Source of the DNA: Streptococcus porcinus
GTDB lineage: Bacteria; Bacillota; Bacilli; Lactobacillales; Streptococcaceae
Direction: 5' to 3'
DNA: 64,000 bases
NCBI RefSeq assembly: GCF_900475415.1
Contig: NZ_LS483388.1
Span: 1,350,001 to 1,414,000 of the forward strand
Shown: piece by piece, positions 19,842 to 29,487 of the stretch
Numbering within the stretch: the first letter of the stretch is position 1
Layout of the letters: each line of letters begins with the position of its first letter
The notes under the pieces: generated by a model
The model's input: the letters and a program-made list of their open reading frames with translations, nothing else
Told to the model about the DNA's origin: nothing
Databases searched by the model: none
Made by a program: the position numbers and the translations under genes

Positions 19842-20768
19842 TTATTTGACCAGTTTAGGATCAAAGTCATAAAAACCAGTATCTAAGCCACGCCCTTTTG
19901 GATGTAAAGCTTTCACCTTTTGATCCAATAGCTCTGCCTTTTCAAGGCTCCATTGCTTAGTCTCTAATAAGTTTTTAGCTTCAATAAATAAGCGACAAAT
20001 AGCGACAAAGTCTGAACCAGGACAATAAATACCATCTAACTTCCAATGTCTTAAGCGATGCTCATATAGCTGGTCAAGCTTGGTCATCATATCAATGTCA
20101 TTGTTCATAAAAATATGTGTCCCATGTTTATCCTGATAGATGGAATAATGACTATCATGATCACTAGGTTCAGCAAGAAATAGGCCACGTTGCCTTGTAA
20201 CTTCATCATCAATATGTGTGAAGTTATAATAATTTTCTAAAAGTGGACGTTTCGAATGGTGGATAACAGATGCGCCATAAACCAATACTTCGGCAGGATA
20301 TTCAAGATTGGCTGCTAAGGTAAAGAGCTCCTCAGATGGGATTTCACGAGCTAAGACTGTCTCTACGGCACCATGTTCCCCCCAAAAATTAACTTGTCGA
20401 CTAGAAGTCACAAACACTGATGTATCATAAATCAATTTAAAATTGTAACCATCTCGTTTGTTCACATAAAAGAGCCCAGCATCACCTACAACAAGGTAAT
20501 CCACTTGAATTTCCTTCATTAAATCTAAAAATGGCTTGATTTGATCCATCATATCCTGATGCATCAAAGCATTACAAGCGACTGTCAATTCTTTGCCCGC
20601 CTCGTGGACTAATTGCGCAATTTGTCGAATTTGATCTTCTGAAAAATTATAAGGTAAACGTAAACCGTAATTTTCCTCACCAATATAAATTCGATCTACA
20701 CCAATTTCTAGAAGTTCTTCAACTTGTTCAATACTCTCAGCTGTTGCTGTAATGATTATTTTTTCCAT
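19842..20768 (-). CDS. U32-family protein, short paralogue (TrhP1-like)
   Basis: This 308-residue protein shows the same barrel start as its neighbour (EQVEELLEIGVDRIYIGEE and YGLRLPYNF) but lacks the C-terminal extension and most of the Cys cluster. In B. subtilis the YrrN/YrrO pair acts in tRNA U34 hydroxylation, and this pair has the same arrangement. The segment EVLVYGASVIHHSKRPLL replaces the Cys-containing HGAMCISYSGRC of the longer protein, so it may lack its own iron-sulfur cluster and work with the partner. Confidence 0.8.
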   Translation of the reverse strand: MEKIIITATAESIEQVEELLEIGVDRIYIGEENYGLRLPYNFSEDQIRQIAQLVHEAGKELTVACNALMHQDMMDQIKPFLDLMKEIQVDYLVVGDAGLFYVNKRDGYNFKLIYDTSVFVTSSRQVNFWGEHGAVETVLAREIPSEELFTLAANLEYPAEVLVYGASVIHHSKRPLLENYYNFTHIDDEVTRQRGLFLAEPSDHDSHYSIYQDKHGTHIFMNNDIDMMTKLDQLYEHRLRHWKLDGIYCPGSDFVAICRLFIEAKNLLETKQWSLEKAELLDQKVKALHPKGRGLDTGFYDFDPKLVK

Positions 20769-20922
20769 AGGAATTAATTATACCAAATTTAGAGAAAATT
20801 GGAGCATATTTCTTGTCTAAAATGAGATATTGTGCTTAATTTTGCAAATTTTTTAAATTCTAGTGACAAAAATCTTTTTTTATGTTAAAATGACTTAGTA
20901 TCTCAGAGGAAAGGAGAGGACT

Positions 20923-21207
20923 ATGCCATCACCATTAAAAAAGCAAGATGAATTTGATTATCTCAATCAAGAAATTGATTCAGAACCCAAATTTCAAGAT
21001 TTTCAAAACCTTAGTAGTCAGAAAACAAAACTAGATGAACTTTTGTTTTTTGCTCGTATTGCATTTTTTAGTATGGTTACTGTTTTTTTTGCATTTGTCC
21101 TACTCGCTATGCATTTAGCTCCTTTATGGGCTTTCTTATTCTCTAGCTTACTTAGCTACGGAACTACTCTAGCAATTTCAAAAATAATACATTCATTTTT
21201 GTCATAA
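20923..21207 (+). CDS. DUF3270-like small membrane protein
   Basis: The 94-residue protein has an acidic soluble N-terminal half (residues 1-45) and two membrane helices (about 46-66 and 70-90). It resembles the DUF3270 proteins found in streptococci, whose function is unknown. AAAGGAGAGG precedes the ATG. It is a single-gene unit with its own terminator. Confidence 0.65.
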   Translation: MPSPLKKQDEFDYLNQEIDSEPKFQDFQNLSSQKTKLDELLFFARIAFFSMVTVFFAFVLLAMHLAPLWAFLFSSLLSYGTTLAISKIIHSFLS

Positions 21208-21264
21208 AAAAATCCTATTGGTGAGTTGACTAGTAGATAAAAATTAGACATTATCTTTTAAGCG

Positions 21265-21305
21265 AAGGACTTAGTTCTGTATAACACAGAACTAAGTCCT
21301 TCTTT
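21265..21305 (+). terminator. Terminator after the DUF3270-like gene
   Basis: AAGGACTTAGTTCTG pairs with CAGAACTAAGTCCTT around a short AT loop, followed by CTTT. It lies about 60 bp after the stop codon. Confidence 0.8.
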
Positions 21306-21390
21306 AGTAACCGTACTATTCTAGTTATCTAAGACTTTCCTTTGAATAGGGAAAATTCAATTTTGCCTGAGTAACTTCATTCCATATAAA

Positions 21391-21440
21391 AAAGCACTCC
21401 AAACGCTAGATTTTTCATCTAACTTTTGCAGTGCTTTTCA
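21391..21440 (-). terminator. Terminator of the hprK-lgt-DUF948-YtxH unit
   Basis: AAAAGCACT pairs with AGTGCTTTT, with an inner TAGAT/ATCTA stem. It lies just past the stop of the YtxH gene, with T residues in the minus-strand direction. Confidence 0.7.
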
Positions 21441-21453
21441 TATCAAATTCTTT

Positions 21454-22011
21454 TTATAACTCTGATGATTTATGGACTTCCGAAAAAGACTCAGATGATA
21501 TTGGATCCTCTGACTCTACTGTGCGAAGAGTGCTTCCTTCTAAATCATTCATTTTTTGCTTATCTAATTCCTCAATGATAGGGCTAGTTTTTACTGGCTC
21601 TGTCGCAGATAAATTATTTTCAATATCAGCATAGTTAATGATGACATCTTCTTCTGATACAGTCTTATCTGCTTCAGAAGAAGAATCACTGGCTTGTTCA
21701 GCAAAATATTGAGTAGCTTTTTTTATAAATTGATTAGTTGTTTCTTTAACAGTTTCCAAGACTTGCTCAGGTGTTAATTCACCATTTTCAAATTTATTTT
21801 TATAGGTAGTAAAGGTATCCTTAGCTAGATTGCTATACTCAGACCCTTTTTCTTTTGCCATTTGATGGTAGTCATCTGGATTTTCTTTGTAAGCTTCGAA
21901 AGCCTTTTCAGCACGCGCTTTGATTGCCTTACCTTTATCGCTGCTAAGAAAATAAGCTGTTGCAATACCTGTTGCAGTACCAATAACTAAAGATTTTAAA
22001 AATTTACTCAT
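21454..22011 (-). CDS. YtxH-domain protein
   Basis: This is a 185-residue protein with one N-terminal membrane helix (SLVIGTATGIATAYFLSSDKG), the YtxH signature, followed by a long charged helical region. The C-terminal third is acidic and Ser/Glu-rich, probably disordered. Its ATG overlaps the DUF948 stop (ATGA), so the two are translationally coupled. The family is linked to general stress or envelope functions but has no defined activity. Confidence 0.8.
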   Translation of the reverse strand: MSKFLKSLVIGTATGIATAYFLSSDKGKAIKARAEKAFEAYKENPDDYHQMAKEKGSEYSNLAKDTFTTYKNKFENGELTPEQVLETVKETTNQFIKKATQYFAEQASDSSSEADKTVSEEDVIINYADIENNLSATEPVKTSPIIEELDKQKMNDLEGSTLRTVESEDPISSESFSEVHKSSEL

Positions 22012-22412
22012 GCTTTTTCTCCTTTTTTATTAAATATTTTACTGGCCACTTTGCCAACAATAGCTGCTTTACTCATGGTTGAAGCTTTACTTGTCGCTGA
22101 GCTTGCCTTGTGACCGAAATTTCTTGCTTGGACATTAAGATCTGAGACACTCTCAGAAAGATCAGCAATTGCAACAAAGAGAGGATCAATAGTTGCTACT
22201 TTACCGTTCACATCTTCAACCAATACATTCGCTTTAGCCAATATTTCATTGGTTTGATAAAGTGTTACATTCACATCACTGGTTAGAATACTAATTGTTT
22301 TTTTCGTTTCATCAATTGTTTCAGAGACTTTTTTCAGAACCAGAATCAAAAAAATAACCAAGGCAACAAACGCTAAAGCAATAATAATAAGTGCAATTCC
22401 AACTAAATCCAT
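22008..22412 (-). CDS. DUF948-domain protein
   Basis: This 134-residue protein has an N-terminal membrane helix (VGIALIIIALAFVALVIFLIL) and then a helical region that looks like a coiled coil (KVSETIDETKKTISILTSD and onward). This is the DUF948 architecture. Function is unknown, but DUF948 and YtxH genes commonly occur together, as here. It lies 18 bp after lgt and overlaps the YtxH gene by 4 bp. Confidence 0.8.
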   Translation of the reverse strand: MDLVGIALIIIALAFVALVIFLILVLKKVSETIDETKKTISILTSDVNVTLYQTNEILAKANVLVEDVNGKVATIDPLFVAIADLSESVSDLNVQARNFGHKASSATSKASTMSKAAIVGKVASKIFNKKGEKA

Positions 22413-22430
22413 ATTTTTCTCCTTTTTCCC

Positions 22431-23210
22431 TTAATCTTGATAATACGGGATTCCCTTCTTTTGACGTCTAATCATGATAAAGACTAAACCAACGATAATT
22501 AAAACAATTGATACTAACTGTGATACTCTAAAACCGAGGAACATTAGACTGTCTGTTCTCATCCCTTCAATGACGAACCTTCCAATTCCGTACCAAATGA
22601 GATAAAAAGCCATAACTTCACCTTCTTTTAAAAAAGTGGGTTTACGTCGCAAGCCCATAATGACAACAAACCCTAAAAGGTTCCAAAGTGACTCATATAA
22701 GAATGTCGGTATACGATAATGACCATCAATAAACATCTGCTTTTGAATAAAATGCGGTAAATAATCTAGATTATCAACGGCTTTTCCATATGCTTCTTGA
22801 TTTATAAAATTACCCCACCGACCAATAGCTTGTGCAATCATAACACCAGGCACTGAAATATCCAAAAAGGTGATGGGATTAATCACCTTGTAATAGGAGT
22901 AGACTAATAAGACCAGTGCTCCTGTGATTAAACCACCATAAATGGCAATACCACCATTCCAAACTGCTAAGATTTCATTAGGATGTTGTGAATAATACGA
23001 CCACTCAAAAACAACGTAATAAATTCTCGCACCAAGAATGGCCAAAGGAAAGGCGATTAAAATAAAATCGATGATATCGTCACTGCTTAGCTTTTTCCGT
23101 GGAGCCTCTTTAGTCGTCAGGTAAACTGCCAGAAGTAAGCCAGTCATAATACATATAGCATACCAGTGAATAGCAAATGGACCAATTTGAAATGCTATGG
23201 GATCAATCAT
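22431..23210 (-). CDS. lgt: Prolipoprotein diacylglyceryl transferase
   Basis: This 259-residue membrane enzyme adds diacylglycerol to the lipobox Cys of prolipoproteins. [14 protein letters not shown] is the Lgt signature that contains the essential Arg and Asn residues, and [17 protein letters not shown] begins the first membrane segment. I set the start at 23210 because GAGGGAG lies 7 bases upstream. It begins 1 base after the hprK stop codon, so it is coupled to hprK, a gene order common in streptococci. Confidence 0.95.
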   Translation of the reverse strand: MIDPIAFQIGPFAIHWYAICIMTGLLLAVYLTTKEAPRKKLSSDDIIDFILIAFPLAILGARIYYVVFEWSYYSQHPNEILAVWNGGIAIYGGLITGALVLLVYSYYKVINPITFLDISVPGVMIAQAIGRWGNFINQEAYGKAVDNLDYLPHFIQKQMFIDGHYRIPTFLYESLWNLLGFVVIMGLRRKPTFLKEGEVMAFYLIWYGIGRFVIEGMRTDSLMFLGFRVSQLVSIVLIIVGLVFIMIRRQKKGIPYYQD

Positions 23211-23211
23211 A

Positions 23212-24141
23212 TCACACTCCCTCATTCTTACTAATTAATTGGGTAAGGCGATCCTCAAAAGTTTTGGTTGCATCAAAGCCCATTTGTCGAGCACGATGGT
23301 TCATAGCCGCCGATTCAATGACAACCGACACGTTACGACCAGTTTTAACTGGTATTCTAATCCTTGGAATTTTCACTCCTGAAAATTCAATCTCTTCATT
23401 TCCATTTCCCAGTCGATCAAAGACTTTACCTGCCTCAAAATTTTCCAAGTAGATAGCTAGCTGAACTTGGGAGGAATCTTTTACAGCACTAGCACCATAC
23501 AAGGACATAACATCAATAATGCCGACTCCTCGAATTTCTAGTAGGTGGCGCAATATTTCGGCCGGCTCTCCCCATAAGGTCTCTTCATCTTTAGCATAGA
23601 CATCTACCCGATCATCGGCAACAAGGCGATGACCACGTTTAACTAACTCCAAGCCTGTTTCACTTTTCCCTATGCCAGAATCACCTTGAATCAGAACACC
23701 CATACCATAAATATCCATTAGTACACCGTGAACACTAGTTCTTTCAGCTAAAAGTGAATCTAAATAATAAGAAATACTTCCAGAAAGACGACTGGTCGAC
23801 ACTTTGCTTCGTAGTAAAACAATACCTTCTTCTTCTGCTGCTTGAATCATTTCTTCAGGAACAGACAAATCTCTAGAAATAATAACCGCCGGAGTATCAT
23901 TTTTAAACATTTCCTTCAAGACAGAATAACGATTATGTGCGGTCATTTTAGTCAAATATGACCATTCCTTCATCCCAAAAAGCTGAATTCGTTCAGGGGA
24001 GTAATAGTCAAAATAACCTGTCATTTCAAGTCCTGGTCTTGAAATATCTGAGGTTGTGATTTCCTTGGTCAGAAGGTCATCAGTACTGTATATCTTTTCT
24101 AAGCGAAGCCTATCAACAAGCATTTTTACTGTTACAGTCAT
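23212..24141 (-). CDS. hprK: HPr kinase/phosphorylase
   Basis: The 309-residue enzyme phosphorylates and dephosphorylates Ser46 of HPr. It thereby controls carbon catabolite repression through CcpA and sugar uptake by the PTS. The Walker A motif [15 protein letters not shown] lies near residue 155, and the HprK signature is at [15 protein letters not shown]. Length and domain order are normal. It leads an operon with lgt, DUF948 and YtxH genes. Cre sites in the hut and dha regions of this window make it functionally relevant to them. Confidence 0.96.
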   Translation of the reverse strand: MTVTVKMLVDRLRLEKIYSTDDLLTKEITTSDISRPGLEMTGYFDYYSPERIQLFGMKEWSYLTKMTAHNRYSVLKEMFKNDTPAVIISRDLSVPEEMIQAAEEEGIVLLRSKVSTSRLSGSISYYLDSLLAERTSVHGVLMDIYGMGVLIQGDSGIGKSETGLELVKRGHRLVADDRVDVYAKDEETLWGEPAEILRHLLEIRGVGIIDVMSLYGASAVKDSSQVQLAIYLENFEAGKVFDRLGNGNEEIEFSGVKIPRIRIPVKTGRNVSVVIESAAMNHRARQMGFDATKTFEDRLTQLISKNEGV

Positions 24142-24290
24142 AATTTCTCCTTTTTTATATTATAACACAAGACAAAACCTTAACTCTAGCAAAGACTTGT
24201 AAAATTAGGATTTTCCTAAGACAAATATAAGGAAAAAGCCTTTATTAAATAATAAAGACTCTAGTAGATATCAATAGCTTCATTAAAAAT

Positions 24291-24320
24291 CATGAGTCAA
24301 TCCTGTTTAGTTGACTCATG
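24291..24320 (-). terminator. Terminator after the PspC-domain gene
   Basis: A perfect 10-bp stem CATGAGTCAA/TTGACTCATG with a 10-base loop runs into ATTTTTAA in the minus direction. It lies about 15 bp past the stop of the gene at 24335. Confidence 0.8.
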
Positions 24321-24334
24321 TCTATACATTATTC

Positions 24335-24607
24335 TTACCAGAACCAACCATCATCGTCATCATTGGCTGGATCAGCATTTTTACGTTTACGCGGACCATT
24401 AGCTCCGTTCCTACCAATTAAATCTTCTTTGTAAGGAAGGAAGATAGCTAGTAAAATATAAAGGACTAGTCCAAAGCCCGAAAAATACATTAAGAGAGCT
24501 GCTAAGACACGGGCAACTGCCAAATCCCAACCATATTTGTCAGCCAATCCTGCCACAACACCTGCAATTAACCTATTTTTCCTTTGTTTATAGAATTTGC
24601 TTTCCAT
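24335..24607 (-). CDS. PspC-domain protein
   Basis: This 90-residue protein starts FYKQRKNRLIAGVVAGLADKYGWD, the PspC signature. It has one strong membrane span (ALLMYFSGFGLVLYILLAIFLPY) and a charged tail ending DPANDDDDGWFW. PspC proteins act in envelope stress responses in other bacteria; in streptococci the role is not defined. AGGAG precedes the ATG. It is a single-gene unit. Confidence 0.85.
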   Translation of the reverse strand: MESKFYKQRKNRLIAGVVAGLADKYGWDLAVARVLAALLMYFSGFGLVLYILLAIFLPYKEDLIGRNGANGPRKRKNADPANDDDDGWFW

Positions 24608-24657
24608 GATAAAACTCCTTTTATCTTCGATAGTAATATTATAATCCTTATGGGGAG

Positions 24658-24690
24658 AAAAATAAATCAGCCTTTTGACTGATTTATTTC
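24658..24690 (-). terminator. Terminator of the tex-sprT unit
   Basis: AAATAAATCAG pairs with CTGATTTATTT. The hairpin overlaps the end of the sprT-like coding region and is followed by T residues on the minus strand. Confidence 0.75.
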
Positions 24691-25110
24691 AAGTAGTCGG
24701 CCTCGACAGCGACCACAAAAATAGATTTTAGTATTGATTCGTCGTTTACGTTGATACATCTGCCGACAATTCTGACATTGATAAAACTTGTGAGTTAATT
24801 TTTGCTGGCTCTTGGGTGCAAACCTTAAGCCATCAACTTTTCTTAAGAGTTCCTTGAAATCCTTATCTTGATGTCGGTATCCTTTTTTCGCAAAATAAAG
24901 ATGATAGTGACAAAGCTCATGACGGACGATCTGACGAAAGACAGGTTCACCGAACTCTTGATAAAGATGAGGATTAAAATCAAGATGACCATCACGCGGA
25001 AAAAAACGTCCTCCCGTCGATCGTAAGCGACTATTCCATATCGCTTGATGTCGAAATGGTTTGTCAAAATCTGCTAATGAAACCTCTTGCACATACTTAG
25101 TGAGATTCAT
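24667..25110 (-). CDS. SprT-like zinc-binding protein
   Basis: The 147-residue protein has the metalloprotease-type helix [13 protein letters not shown] (HExxH-like HELCH) and a C-terminal zinc ribbon with two Cys pairs ([10 protein letters not shown] and YFCGRCRG). This is the SprT/YdcK family of Firmicutes. It is usually annotated as a SprT-like protein of unknown substrate. The ATG at 25110 lies inside the last codons of tex, a 14-bp overlap, so translation is coupled. A start three codons earlier is also possible. Confidence 0.85.
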   Translation of the reverse strand: MNLTKYVQEVSLADFDKPFRHQAIWNSRLRSTGGRFFPRDGHLDFNPHLYQEFGEPVFRQIVRHELCHYHLYFAKKGYRHQDKDFKELLRKVDGLRFAPKSQQKLTHKFYQCQNCRQMYQRKRRINTKIYFCGRCRGRLLEINQSKG

Positions 25111-27229
25111 TTGGCGCAATTAAGGAAAGATTTACTTTGTGACGAGCTAAATCAATTTTTGAGACCCAAACAGTGACCAAATCACCGACTGAAAGAACTT
25201 GGCTAGGATGGTTGACAAAGGTTTGGCTCATCTCAGAAATATGAATGAGACCATCTTCGTGCACACCAATATCTACAAAGGCTCCAAAATCAACGACGTT
25301 ACGCACAGTACCTTCCAGTTTTTGTCCGATGGCTAAATCTTTCAGGTCTAAGATATCTTGACGCAGGACAGGAGTTTCAAAATCATCTCGTAAATCTCTT
25401 CCAGGTTTCAATAAATCACTGATAATGTCTTTCAGGGTTTCAAAACCAAGTCCCAAATCTTGCGACATTGTCTTTATATCAATACTTTTTAGCTTAGCAC
25501 GTGCCTGATCATCTAGATCACTGATTGCTAATCGTTTAAAGAGTTCTTTCACTGCTGGATAAGATTCTGGATGGACACCAGTATTATCCAATATGTTTTC
25601 AGCATTAGGTATTCTTAAGAAACCTGCGGCTTGTTCAAAAGCTTTCGCACCAAGACGGGGAACTTTCTTGATTTCAGCACGAGATTTAATACTGCCATTT
25701 TCTTCTCGGTATTTGACAATATTTTCAGAAATGGTTTTATTTAAACCAGAAACATGGGACAACAGTACTGAACTCGCTGTATTTAAGTTAACACCAACTT
25801 GGTTAACAACTGTATCCACGACGAAGTCTAAGTTATCAGAAAGTTTCTTCTGGCTAACATCGTGCTGGTATTGTCCGACACCAATAGATTTGGGGTCAAT
25901 TTTGACTAATTCTGCCAAAGGATCCTGAAGTCTTCTTGCAATAGAAATAGCTGAGCGCTTTTCAACGGTTAGGTCCGGAAACTCATGTCTTGCCAATTCA
26001 GAAGCAGAGTAAACGGAAGCGCCACTTTCATTAACAATAACATATGAACAGTTAGGAAAATCTTTTAATACCTCTGCTACAAATGCTTCGCTTTCACGGC
26101 TGGCTGTTCCATTACCAATAGCGATAATTTCAATGTTATAATCTGAGATGATAGCCGCTAAGTCTTTTTTAGCTTGAGCAATCTTAGCTTGACTAGCAGG
26201 AGCTACTGGGTAAATGACTTGGGTTGTCATCAATTTACCAGTCTGATCAACAACGGCTAATTTTGCCCCTGTTCGAAAGGCTGGATCAAATCCTAAAACC
26301 ATTTTTCCTTTCAGTGGTGAGACCAGTAGAAGATGACGAAGATTTTCTGAAAATAGAGTAATTGCCCCGTCTTCTGCGGCTTCTGTCAGCTCCGTTCGGA
26401 TTCGTCTTTCCATTGCTGGTACTATTTTTTTCCTTATACTTTGCTGAATAACATCATCAATATAAATATTTTTTTCTTTGAAACGAACGCTGAAAAAACG
26501 CACCATTTTATCAAAATGATGTTCAAAACCAACTTTCAGAATACCTAATTTTTCCCCACGATTAAGAGCTAATGTCCTATAGCCTTGCATTTTTGAAACT
26601 TTATCTGAAAAATCATAATAAATCTGAAAAATCTGTTTTTCATCCAAGGCCTTATCTTTAACTTGAGATGTAATTGATGAATAGGTCCAAATTTCATTAT
26701 ATGTCCAAGAACGAAGTTTGACATCTTCCGACATTGCTTCAACAAGGATATCGACGGCTCCAGACAAGGCTGATTCCGTATTAGGAAAGGCATCACAAAC
26801 AAATACTTCTGCTTCTTTTTCTAAATTATTAGCATTTTGTAGAATAAGACGTGCCAGCGGAAAGAGTCCCGCTTCTCTTGCAATAGTCGCTTTTGTACGC
26901 CTTTTTTCTTTGTAAGGAAGATAGAGTTCTTCTACATCAGCTAATTTTTCAGCAGCTAGGATACTAGCTTTTAAGCTATCCGTCAATTTTCCTTGCTCTT
27001 GAATTTTAGCTAGAACAGTTTCTTTTCGCTCCTGTAAGTTCCTTAAGGATTTTTCTTGATCAATAATAGCTTTTATTACTACCTCATCAAGGTTTCCTGT
27101 TACTTCCTTACGGTAACGTGCAATAAAAGGAATGGTGTTCCCTTCAGCCGTCAAAGCTAAAACAGCCTCAATTTGTTTTTGAGACAGTTGCAAATCACTT
27201 GAAATGTGTTCAATAATATTTTTTTCCAT
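25097..27229 (-). CDS. tex: Tex family RNA-binding S1-domain protein
   Basis: The 710-residue cytoplasmic protein has the Tex architecture: a helical N-terminal domain, and a YqgF-type RNase H fold near residue 330 ([18 protein letters not shown]). Helix-hairpin-helix modules follow near 500-560, and a C-terminal S1 RNA-binding domain ([20 protein letters not shown]). Tex affects transcription and, in pneumococcus, is dispensable but adds to fitness. I place the start at [10 protein letters not shown] (27229); the longer frame upstream runs through the promoter region. Confidence 0.94.
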   Translation of the reverse strand: MEKNIIEHISSDLQLSQKQIEAVLALTAEGNTIPFIARYRKEVTGNLDEVVIKAIIDQEKSLRNLQERKETVLAKIQEQGKLTDSLKASILAAEKLADVEELYLPYKEKRRTKATIAREAGLFPLARLILQNANNLEKEAEVFVCDAFPNTESALSGAVDILVEAMSEDVKLRSWTYNEIWTYSSITSQVKDKALDEKQIFQIYYDFSDKVSKMQGYRTLALNRGEKLGILKVGFEHHFDKMVRFFSVRFKEKNIYIDDVIQQSIRKKIVPAMERRIRTELTEAAEDGAITLFSENLRHLLLVSPLKGKMVLGFDPAFRTGAKLAVVDQTGKLMTTQVIYPVAPASQAKIAQAKKDLAAIISDYNIEIIAIGNGTASRESEAFVAEVLKDFPNCSYVIVNESGASVYSASELARHEFPDLTVEKRSAISIARRLQDPLAELVKIDPKSIGVGQYQHDVSQKKLSDNLDFVVDTVVNQVGVNLNTASSVLLSHVSGLNKTISENIVKYREENGSIKSRAEIKKVPRLGAKAFEQAAGFLRIPNAENILDNTGVHPESYPAVKELFKRLAISDLDDQARAKLKSIDIKTMSQDLGLGFETLKDIISDLLKPGRDLRDDFETPVLRQDILDLKDLAIGQKLEGTVRNVVDFGAFVDIGVHEDGLIHISEMSQTFVNHPSQVLSVGDLVTVWVSKIDLARHKVNLSLIAPNESH

Positions 27230-27301
27230 AGTACTAATATTATACCATAAAACTCCTATCAGATTAGACTTTTTCAGTTGATAAGTAACTTGGAACAATC
27301 T

Positions 27302-27330
27302 AAAAATCACGCTAAGTTAGCGTGATTTTT
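27302..27330 (-). terminator. Terminator that originally followed phoU
   Basis: AAAAATCACGCTAA/TTAGCGTGATTTTT is a near-perfect hairpin. On the minus strand it lies just after the truncated second copy of the phoU end (27335-27453). This suggests it was the phoU terminator before the insertion described below. Confidence 0.8.
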
Positions 27331-27334
27331 AGAT

Positions 27335-27453
27335 TTAGTTTAATTCAATAAGCTCACCTGTTTCAAGATAGACTAGACGTTCACAGATATTAGAAATATA
27401 GTCCGAAAAACGTTCCACATGACCAATCATATAAAGGTATTGAGCACCATTTC
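27335..27453 (-). pseudogene. Duplicated 3' end of phoU (119 bp)
   Basis: This stretch is a copy of the last 119 bases around the phoU stop at 28065-28183, with only two mismatches. It encodes the final 39 residues or so of PhoU and the stop codon, but has no start or 5' part. One mismatch changes a Val to Ile in the last residues. The 5' junction (minus strand) is at 27453, beyond which the two copies are unrelated. It marks one edge of an insertion carrying the secreted protein gene. Confidence 0.9.
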
Positions 27454-27507
27454 TTAAAAATCTCTAGTTAATCTGAAATGTAAAACTGAGCTGATAATTA
27501 AGCAAAA

Positions 27508-27861
27508 TTAAGGGTAATAAGAATATTCTGAAAGGTATTTATCATATTCACTTTTGGCCTGTTTAGAAAGTTTTTCTACTTCCTCTGCAGTAGCAGCTCT
27601 CTTAATTTGATTAATATATCCTCTCACAATTTCATAAATATACTTATCAGTATCTTGTGATACCATAGCCTCAAGACTTATTATTCTTTTCGCTCCTTCT
27701 GATTTTGCAAGTTTTCTCTCAGCATTCTTTTTACCAATATTTGATTTAATAGGACTCCAATCAGAGTTATCATATATATTCGCATTCACTGTTCCTACTG
27801 TCCCTAATACAGTCGTCCCCATCATAAGCATTGCTAGACTTGCTAAAATAATTTTTTTCAC
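27508..27861 (-). CDS. Small secreted protein of unknown function, within a phoU-flanked insertion
   Basis: This 117-residue protein has a clear Sec signal peptide (MKKIILASLAMLMMG onward) with likely cleavage after VNA at residue 27. That leaves a mature protein of about 90 residues. The mature part is Lys-rich and mainly helical, with ISLEAMVSQDTDKYIYEIV and AATAEEVEKLSKQAKSEYDK, and ends in YSYYP. It has no cysteine, no LPXTG and no repeats. A TTGACA-N17-TTATAT promoter lies upstream. It is flanked by two copies of the phoU 3' end, which points to recent gain. I do not recognise the family. Confidence 0.7.
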   Translation of the reverse strand: MKKIILASLAMLMMGTTVLGTVGTVNANIYDNSDWSPIKSNIGKKNAERKLAKSEGAKRIISLEAMVSQDTDKYIYEIVRGYINQIKRAATAEEVEKLSKQAKSEYDKYLSEYSYYP

Positions 27862-27968
27862 TGTTATTTCCTTTCTTTATAGTTGTTATGTTTATTTAGC
27901 ATCATACACTCTTTATGATACTTTTTAACTATAACACTCCTATTTACTTATTTAAATTCAATTTTTTA

Positions 27969-27997
27969 ATATAAAGTATATATTATAACTATGTCAA
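27969..27997 (-). promoter_or_regulatory. Promoter of the small secreted protein gene
   Basis: On the minus strand TTGACA (27997-27992) is followed after 17 bases by TTATAT (27974-27969). The region is very AT-rich, and the start codon is about 110 bp downstream, leaving a long leader. Confidence 0.55.
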
Positions 27998-28029
27998 TAA
28001 ACTTTCACCTTATATCATTAGAATTTTTC

Positions 28030-28060
28030 GCAAAAAAATAAAAAGACGCTTTAAGCGCCC
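28030..28060 (-). terminator. Present terminator of phoU
   Basis: GGCGCTT/AAAGCGTC on the minus strand is followed by CTTTTTATTTTTTT. It lies within the inserted segment, so the insertion brought a new terminator for phoU. Confidence 0.7.
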
Positions 28061-28064
28061 TTTA

Positions 28065-28718
28065 TTAGTTTAATTCAACAAGCTCACCTGTTTCAAGATA
28101 GACTAGACGTTCACAGATATTAGAAATATAGTCAGAAAAACGTTCCACATGACCAATCATATAAAGGTATTGAGCACCATTTCGAATGGAAGTTTCTTGT
28201 TCTTTCATGACTGTCAGTATTTCTTGTGAGATGGTATAGTATAAGTTATCTATAGCCTCGTCTTGATTAGCAATCATTATGGCTTTATCCGCATTATGAC
28301 GGGGAAAGATAATTAATAAATCTGACATCATCTTAAGAGCTTTCTGGCCGGCTTCATGGATGCGCTCTTCTATCACAGCTAAAGCATCCGCTTCTTTCAA
28401 GTTTAGGACTGCTTTAGCAATTCCTGCCATATGGTCTCCCATCCGCTCCAAGTCAGAGCAAGCTGACATAATTGTTAAGACAAACCGTAGATCTGTCACT
28501 TGTGGTTGCTGCAGAGCTAAGAGGCGAGCACAAGCTAATTCTATCTTCAGTTGTGCTTGGTTAATCAACTTGTCTTCTTTTATAATCAGCTCCGCCATCG
28601 TTGTATCTTTAGCGGCTAATGCAAGTAATGCTTTTGAAGATGACTCTAAGACGGCAGTTCCCATTTCTAAAAAAAGGTGTTCTAACTCTTGTAATTCTAA
28701 TTCAAATTGATCTCTCAT
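28065..28718 (-). CDS. phoU: Phosphate-transport regulatory protein PhoU
   Basis: The 217-residue all-helical protein has two PhoU repeats. DLRFVLTIMSACSDLERMGDHMAGIAKA and the matching C-terminal copy YLYMIGHVERFSDYISNICERL carry the acidic metal-binding motifs. PhoU links the Pst transporter to the PhoR kinase and limits phosphate uptake. It is the last gene of the pst operon, 14 bp after pstB. Its 3' end is duplicated at 27335-27453, but this copy is complete. Confidence 0.94.
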   Translation of the reverse strand: MRDQFELELQELEHLFLEMGTAVLESSSKALLALAAKDTTMAELIIKEDKLINQAQLKIELACARLLALQQPQVTDLRFVLTIMSACSDLERMGDHMAGIAKAVLNLKEADALAVIEERIHEAGQKALKMMSDLLIIFPRHNADKAIMIANQDEAIDNLYYTISQEILTVMKEQETSIRNGAQYLYMIGHVERFSDYISNICERLVYLETGELVELN

Positions 28719-28732
28719 GGAATGTCCTTTCT

Positions 28733-29485
28733 CTATCCAAAGCGTCCAGAAATGTAATCTTCTGTTCGTTTATCTTGAGGATTAGTGAAAATATCAACGG
28801 TATCACCAAATTCACAAATTTCACCTGTTAAGAAAAATGCTGTCTTATCGGAGATGCGAGAAGCTTGTTGCATATTATGTGTCACAATAATGATGGTATA
28901 ATCCTTTTTCAAGTTTTGAACCAAATCTTCAATTTTTAGGGTTGAAATGGGGTCTAATGCTGAAGTGGGCTCATCCATTAGAAGAACATCTGGTTCTACA
29001 GCTAATGCTCTTGCAATACAAATTCGTTGTTGTTGGCCACCAGAAAGCGACATCGCATTTTTCTTCAAGTCATCTTTTACTTCATCCCAGATGGCTGCAC
29101 CTTTTAATGATTTTTCAACGAGAGCATCCAGTCTTACTTTGTCTTTGATACCGTGGGTTCTAGGGCCATAGGCTACATTATCATAGATAGACATAGCAAA
29201 TGGGTTTGGCTGTTGAAAAACCATACCAACACGTTTTCTAAGTGTGTTGAGGTTCATATTTTTGTCGTAAATATTCTTACCGTCAAGAGTGACTTGGCCT
29301 TCAATACGGCAACCTGCTACTAAATCATTCATCCTATTCAATGTTTTTAGGAAAGTTGATTTACCACAGCCAGAAGGCCCTATTAGAGCAGTAATTTCTC
29401 CTTGAGGAAGCTCAATCGAAACATTTTTAAGGGCTTTAAAATCCCCATAGTATAAATCTAAATTTTTTACGGAAAAAGTTCCCAT
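28733..29485 (-). CDS. pstB: Phosphate ABC transporter ATP-binding protein
   Basis: This 250-residue ATPase has Walker [13 protein letters not shown], the Q-loop in [14 protein letters not shown] (typical of PstB), the signature [14 protein letters not shown] and Walker [12 protein letters not shown]. It powers phosphate import through PstC and PstA. Only one pstB is present here, while many streptococci carry two in tandem. It lies 2 bp after pstA. Confidence 0.95.
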   Translation of the reverse strand: MGTFSVKNLDLYYGDFKALKNVSIELPQGEITALIGPSGCGKSTFLKTLNRMNDLVAGCRIEGQVTLDGKNIYDKNMNLNTLRKRVGMVFQQPNPFAMSIYDNVAYGPRTHGIKDKVRLDALVEKSLKGAAIWDEVKDDLKKNAMSLSGGQQQRICIARALAVEPDVLLMDEPTSALDPISTLKIEDLVQNLKKDYTIIIVTHNMQQASRISDKTAFFLTGEICEFGDTVDIFTNPQDKRTEDYISGRFG

Positions 29486-29487
29486 AC

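Noticed and set aside
25593..25928. Plus-strand open frame of 111 codons inside tex
   Set aside because: It is an antisense shadow of a conserved domain of tex, without a ribosome binding site.
27335..28183. Insertion sequence or prophage remnant at the phoU duplication
   Set aside because: No transposase, integrase or terminal inverted repeats are present. The repeats are copies of phoU coding sequence, which fits recombination rather than transposition.
28360..28710. Plus-strand open frame of 116 codons inside phoU
   Set aside because: It is antisense to phoU and explained by codon bias; no upstream signals.
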